The position numbers and the translations under genes are program-made. A DNA stretch of 64,000 nt from Megaustenia siamemsis. Taxonomy: Eukaryota; Mollusca; Gastropoda; Stylommatophora; Ariophantidae. Under the pieces are notes generated by a model. That model saw nothing but the letters and a program-made list of their open reading frames with translations. It did no database searches and was not told the origin of the DNA. The stretch spans positions 37,160,280 to 37,224,279 of the forward strand of contig JAVIAB010000160.1 in NCBI GenBank assembly GCA_032433765.1, given 5' to 3'. This document shows, piece after piece, positions 1-13,000 of this stretch. The stretch's first letter is position 1; the number at the start of each line of letters is the position of its first letter.

Positions 1-1031
1 ATTTCAAAGAAAGTAACAAGGCAGAATGGTTATGCCGTAGTTTATGTTTAGATCCATTGTTCATCACATGATACTGTAATCCACTTACTTTACATTATGA
101 TCATTATGTTCACTGCCAATCACTACTCTACTGTCACTTACAAAAATTGAGGTGAATTATTCCAAATATTAAACACTAACAACAATAATAACAACAAGTG
201 TTTACTTTTGTTACTCCTGTTACTCACGAAGCATACTCACTGTACTCCAACTGTATCGTCAGTGTACTGTTACCACTTTTAGTATCAGTGAGTGAGTGAT
301 TGTAGAAATTCCAAACTGTTTCAAACTGTAGTCAGAGCGGAGAGCGTTTTCTTGAACAGTGATGCACTCTGTGATGAGTGTTAGACACCGTTAGTAAACT
401 ACCACTGGTAGGTAGTAAGTAGTCAGTAGTGTTTTAATTTTAAAAATTGGTCGAATTTCATTGATTTCATATCTCTCAAGTCAGTTAATTATTTTTTTTT
501 ATCGTTTATTGTTGTTCATAACTAAATAATATATATTATATTTATAATAATTTATAATATATTATATTATATTTATTTTATAATCATCAAATTCAAAAGT
601 TATTCAATGAATTCAAAAGTCAATATTGAATTTATAGTCTTCGTCATCACACTGATATATAATGTTAACTGTAAAAAAGCATTTTAAAAAACTAAATTTG
701 AATTAAAAAATCATTACAATAAATGACAAATCGTATAAAATTGTAAGAAATAAACACCAACTTGAACCACGGACAGTGACGATGGAATAACTCGTGACAT
801 TTCATAAGTCGCCTCCCCTAATTATCTCGAAACCAAAGATCATGAGAAGACAATATCGTCTGCATTTAAATATGTAGTTCACTAAATTTCATAATTAACT
901 TTTAAATAATTATTTAATAAAGTGTTAAAGAAAAAATTTAAATATTTATCCCGATTTTCTATGTACATTTGTACTCGGTAGATCTAGCATGGAAATTTGA
1001 GATTTCGTATCACAAATCACAACAAACAAAA
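1..1031. other. Upstream region of BSDC1; no gene seen
   Basis: AT-rich DNA with no open frame worth calling and no repeat recognised elsewhere in the window. It must contain the 5' UTR and probably the promoter of the + strand gene whose first coding exon starts at 1032, but I see no TATA box or initiator that I would defend. The bases just before the start codon are A-rich, which gives a favourable initiation context with G at +4. Confidence 0.4.
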
Positions 1032-1042
1032 ATGGCGGAAGG
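1032..1042 (+). CDS. BSDC1: BSDC1 exon 1 (start codon, MAEG)
   Basis: ATG GCG GAA GG followed by the donor gtaagat. It encodes MAE plus two bases of a Gly codon completed by the first base of exon 2. The MAEGE start matches vertebrate BSDC1, and the phase fits exactly. It is too short to show as an ORF. The following intron is about 8.9 kb. Confidence 0.88.
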
Positions 1043-4000
1043 GTAAGATGAGAAATTATTGAATGTTTAAATTTAAATACCATTGTTTAGTTAAATGTTA
1101 TTGTTATATTAAAACTATTGTGTTTATTTAAACGCTATTTATATCTTTAATTTCATTCATAGTAAAGTTAGCTTGACAGATATACAGTCATTCAATCATG
1201 ACAGTTTCTGAGACTAGACATACTAATAGACTGACTGACTTAGCTTATTTTATGCGTTCTTACGGAAGTTACGGTTACTTTACTGTTACGCGTAAGTTGC
1301 GTTGTACTGTTTACTACTACTACAGTAGTCACTAAAACGTAGTTGACGTTTATTAAGTTAAATTTAAAAAAAAAACAGGTTAATTACGAGTTACTGAATT
1401 TAAGTTTCACTTTATCATCTATAATCTAAGTCACATTGAATTGTACGATTGATTGATTGATTGATCGAGAAGGGGATATACAAACTTAACAAACAAGCAA
1501 ACTCAGCAAAGAAATTAGAATCTGAATATAACTAAGCTAAAGTTAAAGCAGCAATGCTTTCAGAAGCCTTGAAAAGTCTAAAGTTGTGGAAATCAAAACT
1601 CATCAGCACAAACACAAAACTTAGACTATTCAAATCAAATGTACTATCAACCCTTACGTATGCGCGTGAAAGCTGGAAAACAACAAGAGATATAGAAACA
1701 AGGTTGAACGTGAACGCATTCGACTCGAAAATAAATGTCTAAGGAAAATACTTGGTATTGCATGGAACGAATTCGGAATTCAAAACAAATAAGGAAATCG
1801 CCAATCAACCATTAATATCTTCAGTAATAAAGAAAAGACGATGGTCATATGTTGGACATGTGAATGAGAAGAGATAATAACCGAATAGCAAAGCAAGCCC
1901 TTATGTGGGAAACAACAGGTAAGAGAAAAAGAGGCCGACCCAGAGAGACACTGAGAAGAACATTGCTGAGAGAGGCAAAAGCAGCAGGAATCGACTCCCT
2001 CAATGAGATAGAGCTGCTTGCACAGAACAGAGACAAATGGCGAGATTTGATAAAATATCTTTAAAAGAATTGAAAACTGCTAGAACAAAATTCAGATAAG
2101 GGAATGAGTATCTTGGTCTACGCCCTATGGGCCGGCTATGGCTCGAAAGGTCAATATAATAGAATAGAATAGAATTTAAGTTTACGAGTTTAGTGTTCCA
2201 AATTATTTCTGTTCTGAGTAATGTCCCCTCCCCTTCACTTTATTAAGTTACTTTATTCGATCGAATCGGTCGCTCTGGATTCTGTCATTAAATTTATTAA
2301 AAGACGCCTGGAGGTTTTACCATAGTTTAGGGTTTGGAATAGAGATCGTGAACTTCTGTGCTCTTAATTAAATGAGGCTATGAGGAACAATATTCCAACA
2401 CAAAAGAATACATAAAGCTACATATACATGAATGTCACACCAGATCATAGAACGGAAAATAAAATTGATCACATATGTATTAATAATAAGTTTAAGTCAT
2501 CCTTACAGGATGTAAAAGTATATAGAGGGGCAGATGTAGCTTCAGATCATCATCTTCTGATAGCCAAACTTAAACTAAAAAGATATACTACAATGAATAA
2601 GGGTAGAGATAGTATTTCAATGTAGGGTTTCTTAAAAAACAAGGAATTAAATATAAATTCACAGTCACAATATCAAACAAATACCAAGTCCTCCAGCAAC
2701 TAGAAAATACAATAAATATAGAAGATCATTGGAAACAGGTAAAGGATATATGGAAAGAGACATGAGAAGAAACGCTGTGGAAAAGAGAACGCCAGGATAA
2801 GGCATGGATCACAGCAGAGACCCTGATAAAATTAAAGAAAGAAAGAACAAGAAAGCAGACATAAATAAAAGCAAAATGAGAAGTAATAAAGCCAAGACAC
2901 AGGAAGCTTACACAGGTGAACAAAGAAGTAAGAAGATGCATTAAAAGGGATAAGAGGAAATATATAGATGAACTAGCTAAAGAGGCAGAAAAAGCAGCAA
3001 ATAAAGGGAATATGAAAGAACTGTATAACAGCACAAAGAAATTAAGTGGAAAATACAAACACATCAATTATTAAAGATAAGAAAGGAAATCTGCATAGTA
3101 ATATAAGGGAACAAATGGAAAGAGCACTTTGAAGAACTTTTGAACAGACCCGGCTCAAATAATCCTCCAGATATACTACCAGCAGAAGAAGAGTTACACG
3201 TTAACTGTGGAAAACCAAGCAGGGAAGAGATAATGAAAGCCATGAAGCTTTTCAAAAATGGTAAAGCCACAGGACCAGATGAAATTCCTTCAGAAGCCAT
3301 CAAAGCAGATATTAACACTTTACCAAGATGTTACATAATCTATTAGATAAAATTTGGGAGAGGGAGGAGATACCTAAAGACTTGAAAGAAGGTTATATGA
3401 TCAAACTACCAAAGAAAGGAAGTTTTACAGGAGTGCACAAATTAAAGGGGAATTATGCTACTATCAGTTCCAGGAAAAATATTAAGCAGAATCATTCTGG
3501 AGAGACTAAAAGAGTCCATAGAGAAACATTTGAGAGATGAGCAAGCAGGTTTTAGGAAGAACAGATCATGTGCTGATCAAATAACTACTCTACGTATAAT
3601 AGTTGAACAAAGTTTAGAACTAAAATCCCCACTTTATATTGGATTCATAGATTACGAAAAGGCATTTAATAGTTTAGACAGAAGAATGCTTTGGAAGTTG
3701 CTGAGTCATTATGGAATCCCCATAAAGTTTATTAACCTGATAAAAACAATGTATGCTGTATGAAGGAACGAAATGTAGTGTGGTCTGTGAAGGGCAGCTT
3801 ACAGAAGCATTTGAAATAAGAACAGGAGTAAGGCAGGGATGCATTCTGTCTCCATTTCTCTTTCTACTGGCCATAGATTGGATTATGAAAATAACTCAAA
3901 ACAACAGAAATGGGATCCAGTGGTCACTGACCAAACAACTTGATGATTTAGACTTTGCTGATGACATAGCTCTCCTATCACATAGCCATCAACAGATGTA

Positions 4001-7000
4001 GGATAAAATGAGCATACTTGATGAGAGATCACAACAGCTAGGACTGAAAATTAATAGAGATAAGACCAACATTATGAGAATTAATGCAGTTGGCAATATA
4101 CAAATAAAATTAGGAGAAATAACTCTACTAGACGTAAAATCTTAGATATATCTAGGCAGTAATATAGATAAAGAGGGAGGAACAGAAGATGATACCAAAA
4201 TAAAGACATCAAAAGCAAGAGGAGCTTTTGTTGCACTGGGAAACATATGGAAGTCCAAAGAAATTAGGTTAAATACAAAAATAAAAATTGTCAACTCCAA
4301 TGTTAAGTCAGTCCTATTATATTGCTGTGAAACATGGAGAACAACAAAATTGACAATCATGAAGATACAGACTTTCATTAATGGATGCTTATGCAGAATA
4401 AAAGGATGGAAATGGCAGGACAAAATCATTAACATAGAATTATGGAAATGTACCAGTCAAATACCAGTGAATAAAGAGGTACAGCTAGAAGCCAACTGAG
4501 AGTATTACACAACAGGCCCTTTTTGGAATCCCCAGGGGAAAAGACAAAGAGCAAGACCAAAAATTCTTGGAGAAAACAGACAGAAGCAGAGATGAAGATG
4601 ATGGGGAAGACATGGAATGATCTTAAAAGAATGGCAAGAAACAGCATGACTTGGAAAGTGTTTGTTGTAGACCTATGCTCTACAAGGAGCTGAAAGGTAG
4701 AAGATGTCATTGTGTACCAGAATTTAGTTTAGTAAGGATAACAATTGAAATTGGTGAACAACACAAAAAGAAGAGATTAATCTTGTAGATTGAGGGACAC
4801 AGGTAATAGTTGTCAGCCCAGAGTCCAAGGATATCTCATTGCAATTCATGCCCAAGTTAGTCAAGTAACTATAGCAGGAAGCCAGGTTTCTTTCTTTGAG
4901 GTAGACAGAAGAGAGAATAATTGGCAAGAAGAGGATAACACCTAGTATGCTGACAACACCTAAATCTTGACAAAATTAACTAGATAGACGTCAAGTAGAT
5001 CACAGCAACTCAAGATATAGATAATTATTCAGTTAAGATAGAATAAGAATGTAGAGATTATTGGTCAATCACGGCTAATGTCAAAAACCTTTTGAGGTTT
5101 GTTCGGAATTTAGATAGAAACAGAGTAGCATTTATAGGGATAGTATTTCACAAAGAGACAGTCTGGTTGGTATTATGTTGTTTTGAATGAAGAGTTTTGC
5201 AGTTGATGTTTAATAAGATACAATGTTAATAATGTGCAGTTCGTAAAGAGGAAGGACTGAGCGAATGTTTTCCAGTAGAAACTGGAGTTAAACAGGGATG
5301 TATTTTAATCCCTTGTTATTTGGAGTTGTTATGGACTTCATAATGAAGAAATGCTGCACTGGTAACAAAGGCATTGAATGGATATAAGGAGACCATTTGG
5401 AGGACCTCGAGTTTGCTGATGACATAGTCCTGATCAGCAGTCAGATAAATACAATCCAGGAAAACACAAATAAATCAATCATCATGTGCCATACCGGTTG
5501 ACGTAGGTGATCATGTCCTTCCACAATCTTCTATCTACAGTGCATTGTATAAGTTCTTTTGTTGATTGTTTGTCATGCCATGACACCAAACTGTCTAGTA
5601 TTTTCTCTCTTTGTCATCCGCGATCTCTCTTTCCTTGTATTTTGCCTGTTGTAACCAAGTATTCCAACTTTCATCTTCTCATGTTGTGCCTGAAATATGT
5701 TGATTGTTTCTTTCTGATGTTTTTTTAGGAGCTCCCTTTTTGTATTGGCCTCTTTGAGAATTTCCTCATTGGTCTTTTTAGCAATGAATCAATAGCCAGC
5801 AAAATTGGGCTTGAGATCAGTCATGAAAAGCTTAATTCAAACAGATGGCAGAATATACATGGAAGACAAACCAGTGGAAGAGATCGATCACTTTATCTAT
5901 CTTGGAAGTGACATTGATCGGGAAGGGGGTACAAGTAAAGAAATTAGAATCAGAATAGCTAAAGCAGCAATGTCTTTCAGAAACCTTGAAAAGTTGTGGA
6001 AATCAAAACTTATCAGCACAAACACAAAACTTAGACTATTAAAATCAAACGTACTATCAAGCCTTACGTATGCATGCGAGAGCTGGAAAACAACAAGAGC
6101 CATAGAAACAAAGTTGAACGCATTCGAAAATAAATGTCTAAGGAAAATACATGATATAGCGTGAAACGAATTCAAAACAAACGAGGAAATTATAGAAATC
6201 GCCAATCAACCACTAATATCTTCAGTAATAAAGAAAAGACGATGGTCATATGTTGGACATGTGATGAGAAGAGATAATAACCGAACAGCAAAGCAAGACC
6301 TCATGTGGGAAACTACAGGTAAGAGGAAAAGAGGCCGACCCAGAGAGACACTGAGGAGAACATTGATGAGAGAGGCAGGAATCGGCTCCCTCAATGAGAT
6401 AGAGTTGTTTGCACAGAACAGAGACAAATAGTGAGATTTGATTAAAGATCTCTACAAGGATTGAAAACTGCTAGAATAAAAATTTAGATAAGAGAAAGAG
6501 TATCTGGGTTTATGCCCTATGGGGGCTGGCTACGGCTCGAAAGGTCGATCGATCATAAGATAGATAGATAGACAGACAGACAGTCAGTTAATAAATTCAT
6601 GTAGAGTGGACGGTTTGAGCCAGCCTTCTTCTTTTACCTTTTAGCTCCTGGTGGAGCATAGGTCTTCAACAAACACTTTCCAAGTCGTTCTGTTTTTTGC
6701 CATTCTTTTAAGATCATTTCATGTCTTCCCCATCATCTTCATCTCTGCTTCTATCTGTCTTCTCCAAGAATTCCTTGGTCTTCCTCTTTGTCTTTTCCCC
6801 TGGGGATTCCAAAAAAGGGCCTGTTGTGTAATACTCTCAGTTGGCTTCCGTAGTGTGTGTCCTATCCATCGCCATCGTCTTCGCTGTATCTCTTTATCCA
6901 CTGGTATTTGACCGGTACATTTCCATAATTCCACGTTAGTGACTTTGTCCTGCCATTTCCATCCCTTTATTCTGCGCAAGCATCCATTAATGAAAGTCTG

Positions 7001-10000
7001 TACTTTCGTGATTGTCAATTTTGTCATTCTCCATGTTTCACAGCCATATAATAGGACCGACTTAACATTTGAGTTGAAAATTTTTATTTTTGTATTTAGC
7101 CTAATTTCTTTGGATTTCCATATGTTTCCCAGTGCAATGAAAGCTCCTCTTGCTTTTGATATCCTTATTTTGGTATCATTTTCTGTTCCTCCCTCTTTAT
7201 CTATATTACTGCCCAGATATATATAAGATTGTACGTCTAGTAGAGGTATTTCTCCTAGTTTTATATGGTTATTGCCAACTGCATTAATTCTCATAATATT
7301 GGTCTTATCTCTATTAATCTTTAGTCCTAGCTGTTGTGATCTCTCATCTAATATACTCATTTTATCCTGCATCTGTTGATGGCTGTGTGATAGGAGAGCT
7401 ATGTCATCAGCAAAGTCTAAATCATCAAGTTGTTTGGTCAGTGACCACTGGATCCCATTTCTGTTGTTTTGAGTTATTTTCATAATCCAATCTATGGCCA
7501 GTAGAAAGAGAAATGGAGACAGGAGGCATCCTTGCCTTACTCCTGTTCTTATTTCAAATGCTTCTGTAAGCTGTCCTTCATGCACCACACTACATTTTGT
7601 TCCTTCATACATTGTTTTTATCAGGTTAATAAACTTTATGGGGATTCCGTAATGACTCAGCAACTTCCAAAGCATTCTTCTGTCTAAACTATCAAATGCC
7701 TTTTCGTAATCTATGAATCCAATATATAGTGGGGATTTTAGTTCTAAACTTTGTTCAACTATTATACGTAGGGTAGTTATTTGATCAGCACATGATCTGT
7801 TCTTCCTAAAACCTGCTTGTTCATCTCTCAAGTGTTTCTCTATAGCCTCTTTTAGTCTCTCCAGAATGATTCTGCCTAATATTTTTCCTGGCACTGATAG
7901 TAGCATAATTCCCCTATAATTTGTGCACTCCTGTAAACTTCCTTTCTTTGGTAGTTTGATCATATAACCTTCTCTCCAGTCTTTAGGTATTTCTTCCCTC
8001 TCCCAAATTTTATCCAATAGATCCTGTAACATCTTGGTAGAGGTGTTAATATCTGCTTTGATGGCTTCCGAAGGAATTTCATCTGGTCCTGTGGCTTTAC
8101 CATCTTTTAATAATTTGATGGCTTTCATTATTTCTTCTTTGCTTGGTTTTCCGCAGTTAACGTGTAACTCTTCTTCTGCTGGTAGTATATCTGGAGGATT
8201 ATTTGAGCCGGGTCTGTTCAAAAGTTCTTCAAAGTGTTCTTTCCATCTCTCCATTTGTTCCCTTATATTACTAAGCAGATTTCCTTTCTTGTCTTTGATA
8301 AAGGCGTTGATCTGTTTGTATTTTCCACCTAATTTCTTTGTGCTGTTGTACAGTTCTTTCATATTCCCTTTATTTGCTGCTTCTTCTGCCTCTTTAGCTA
8401 GTTCATCTATATATTTCCTCTTATCCCTTTTAATGCATCTTCTCACTTCTTTGTTCACCTCTGTGTAAGCTTCCTGTGTCTTGGCTTTATTACTTCTTGT
8501 TTTGCTTTTATATATGTCTGCTTTCTTGTTCTTTCTTTCTTTAATTTTATCCAGGGTCTCTGCTGTCATCCATGCCTTATTCTGGCGTTCTCTTTTCCCC
8601 AGTGTTTCTTCGCATGTCTCTTTCCATATATTTTTTACCTGTTTCCAATGATCTTCTATATTTATTGTATTTTCTAGTTGTTGGAGGACTTGGTATTTGT
8701 TTGATATTGTGACTGCGAATTTATCTTTAATTCCTTGTTCTTTAAGAAACCCTACATTGAAATACTTTCTACCCTTATTCGTTGTATTATACCTTTTTAA
8801 TTTAATTTTAAGTTTGGCTAACAGAAGATGATGATCAGAAGCTATATCTGCCCCTCTATATACTTTTACATCCTGTAAGGATGACTTAAATTTATTATTA
8901 ATACATATGTGATCGATTTGATTTTCCGTTCTATGATCTGGTGACACCCATGTAGCTTTGTGTATTCTTTTATGTTGGAATATTGTTCCTCCTAGGCTCA
9001 TTTGATTAAGGGCGCAGAAATTCACAAATATCTCTCCATTCTCGTTTATATCTCCAAGTCCATGTTTTCCCATAATCTCTTCGAAGCCTCTGTTGTCTGA
9101 TCCTACCTTAGCATTTAGGTCTCCCATCAAGATTATAATATCCTTGGCTCGTCTTGCATCCATCTGCCATTGTAGCTGTTTATAAAAATCATCTTTAACT
9201 GAGTCATCTTTATCGTTGGTTGGTGCATAGCATTGTATAATGTGTAATTTTATTTTGTTTTTGGTTGTTCTAAATGTTGCTCTCACCAGTCTTGGTCCCA
9301 CTGCCTCCCATTCTATTAGTGTCTTCTGTGCATTTTTTGATAGCATTATAGCTACCCCTTCGCTATGTTGTGCTCCTGGTTCCTGGTGTCCTGATGATAA
9401 AATCATCTCCCCTGTATTCAATTTTATTCTCTCTGCTCCCAGCCATCTTGTTTCACACATTCCCAGAATATCTATCTTATAGTTGATCATTTCTGCTGCA
9501 AAATTTAGATAAGAGAAAGAGTATCTGGGTTTATGCCCTATGGGGCTGGCTACGGCTCGAAAGGTCGATCGATCATAAGATAGATAGATAGACAGACAGA
9601 CAGTCAGTTAATAAATTCATGTAGAGTGGACGGTTTGAGCCAGCCTTCTAACATCTTATAAACCATCAGTAAGTGCGTTGCTGATTCAATTTCAATGTTT
9701 GTCAGGTTTTATATCATCCAGATTCAGTCTGTCCAAGTCAAGAAAACTATACAAGTTCACAAGGCCAACAATCAAGCACAATGATTTTAGAGTCAACCAA
9801 CTGTATGAGTCAGACAATTTAATGAACCTTGTATTCAATCATGATTATCATTCTTCTGCCAGCACTAACAAATAACTTTGTTACATTTGTAATGCATTCT
9901 GAACAGTTTTACATTTGAAAAAATTCAATTTCTTGAACATTATTACAGTGAGATAACCAGTAATAATAGCTGGGAAAGTTGGCTTGGAGGATGGGTCCAA

Positions 10001-13000
10001 ACAGCAAAGGAGAAGGTAATTCGTGTTAACATTATCATATATCATGTTTTAATTGTAGCGATCAGCTCCTTCAACAACCCATTGCTTTTTCATCATAATT
10101 ATTATCTGTCTTCCTCAACTTCTCTTGCTTTTAAATGGTCTTTTTTGGTACATGGTTTCCTTAAACTTACATTTCAAATCTTGAGTTTTTTTTTTTATCT
10201 TGGCTTGTCATTCTTTTATTGTTACCCATACACTACTAAGTTATTGTCCTATTGCCATCCTCATATCCCTAGGACAAGGAAAAGAAATTTTCCTAATTAA
10301 CAAAATACTGATTTGAGATATTGGTTTAACACAACATTTAATTCTGTACAGCTCAACTTCAGTGGCTCAAAAAAATTAGAATTTGTCAAATTTTCAGCAG
10401 AAGCTACATCCACTTTATTTAAAATTAAAACATTCACATGTTTAAATCCTGTTGTCTAATTTGAAACAAACCAATAAAAGGTACAAATTTAAAATGTGCA
10501 AACTCACTTATTTCACTACATAGAGAGAGAGAGGTTTTTAATGTATCATTTACTTCTTACTACTAGCTTATATCAGAAAGTTCTAGGGGTGATATGTCAT
10601 GGTAAGTAAGTAAAGTAAAGAGCCCCGTCACACCAAGTGGCGGATAGGGTATATGGTGTTAGTGACCATAAATTTTACAGACCTTCAGCACATGATTTTT
10701 GGAGTAATGTGGATGGTATTGTGCCTGTGCCGCTTTAGTTTCCCAGAAAAAATCTGGTACCCATTTAAGGCTGGGTGGTCCTGGAAGCAATCGGTTGGGA
10801 TCAAACCCTACCTCTTGTCCTTTGTAGTCCAGTTCACTAACCACTGAGCTATCGCGGCTCCCTGATGTTTCATGGTACTCATTTGTAATTCTGACACTGA
10901 TTTTATATTATAGAGGGTGTAATTGTATGTTAGGCTTTTTATCCTCATTAAATATGTTACTCCAATATTACTATGTGTCTAACTAATTTATCTGGTTTAT
11001 TATCACAGTTAGTTTCTAATCCTGTTTTTATTTAGTATATCTTTGTGTAAAGTTAGAAAAAGTGAGATAGGAAAAAACACATAGTTGCGACCAACACTGG
11101 TACTAAGACACTTAACACGCTTTACAATTCTATCACATGCTGTAAGACTATATTTACTTGGTACTGTTAAGTCTCAAACACCTCACATCCACATTATATA
11201 TCCACACTATAAGATTACTATTTCCTCTTACTGTGGATATTACAAACACTTCACACAACTCTGATCCTATTATTTGCTCAGAGATTACTTTATTGTGATA
11301 TTTTAAACACTTCTTACATATAACATATATCATGAGAGTACTCTAACCTGATAATGTGATGTCTCAAGCATTCAGCAGACATACAACATTATTGCCATGT
11401 AACTTTTATTACGTAACTGTTTAAAACCATTGCTTCTGATTATTTGAAAATATTATGCCCAAATGTGTTATTTTTTTCTGAAGTTTTATTTATATTTTAA
11501 AATATTTTATTGGCAACATAATTTATTAATATAAAGTTTGATCTTTTATAACATTGGTAGTTTACAGTTGCAGGTCAGGTAATTTCATCAAAACCAGCAA
11601 AATAATTTCAGAGTTAAAGAAATAGTACTGTAATGTCTCAAATACTTCATACTTATGCATCTTTATTTTAGCCCTTTGAAATTTGCATAAATTCTCCCTT
11701 TCTAAGTAATATATACCATGATGCTACCTTTATCTAGCTATTATGTCTCCTGCATCTACCACTGTTATATTTTTTTGCCAGCATAGTTATATCTGACTGA
11801 AACCTTTGCTTTCCAAATTTGCAGTCTAGCTCTGCTTTTGAGATAGTGAAGAAAGACCTGGCAGAGTTTACGTGCACCATACAAAAGGACACTGAAAAGG
11901 CAGTTGAGATGACAAAGGAATCTCTTAATGTCAGTGGTGTTTCAATGTCATTTTTTACATGTGTAAATTAAGCATTTTAAAAGTATCATTTTGTTTCTTA
12001 GCTTGTCTTTGGTTCTTCATTAAGCCAGTTTTAAAACTTGTGATCATTGCTATGACTAGTGTCATCATGTGCCACACCAATTGGCATATTCGATCATATC
12101 CTTCCACAATCTTCTATCTACTGTGCATCGTATCAGTTCTGTTGTTGACTGTTTTCCATGCCATGACACCAAGCTATCTAGTATTTTCTCTATTTGTTGT
12201 CTGCGACCTCTCCCTGTATTTTGCCAGTGCAATGACTAATGTGCATATGGATATTAAGAGTCGTTTCCACCGTCTTTTCAGCTTTAATATGACACATAAT
12301 ATTCATGATGTTACCCACCTCCTCCATTGATCTTTGAGTAATCAGATCCGATGTCTAGCTCTTTTGGATAATGGCAATAAACAGGAGGTTGTGTGATCAC
12401 TTGCATACATTAAAGAACACTTGGCAGTTTAAATCAAAAAGAGTAAGCCTTAAATTTGGCTACTGCCCAGGCAAAATTGTCAGCAAAAACCTACCCACAT
12501 CATTAATCCCAGGCTGTGCTATGGAGTAAAAATGTGTGCACGTGAGCCAGGATTTCCCTCTGATATTCTCAATGGGGTTATCAAGGAGCACCTATAGATT
12601 CATCTGGTGTGCAGTGATGATGGTTCTAACAACAACACATCTTTTCAATGTTCTACTTTTGTGTGTTTTTTTTTTTTATAACACCCACAGATGTAATATA
12701 GGGCTCTTGTTTTTTTTTATTTTGAATTTTTGACAGTGCAAAGACTTGCTTGTAAGTTGAGATCAAGTCATGCACTCATCACCATTGTCTTTTTCATTTG
12801 TTCATTTTATGTTTTTTATCAGGTGTATTCTGGCACTGTGTATTCTGAAAATTGTCAAAGCTTTTGGGTTTCATTAAAGTCATTATTGTGTGTTTTGTAA
12901 TATGATAAATTGATATTGTGATAAATATTTATCATAATAGTAGTAATATTCATAATAGTGACTTCTGAACGAATTCTAAATAAAAAGTCATTAACCCTTT

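Noticed and set aside
1396..2185. GAATTTAAGTTT on both sides of LINE B1 as a target duplication
   Set aside because: The left copy lies about 100 bases before the LINE start and the flanks beyond 12 bases do not match; chance in AT-rich DNA.
2338..4706. A 150-bp duplication around LINE A2
   Set aside because: I compared about 150 bases on each side and found no matching block, so not every family-A copy shows a long duplication; truncation or age may hide it.
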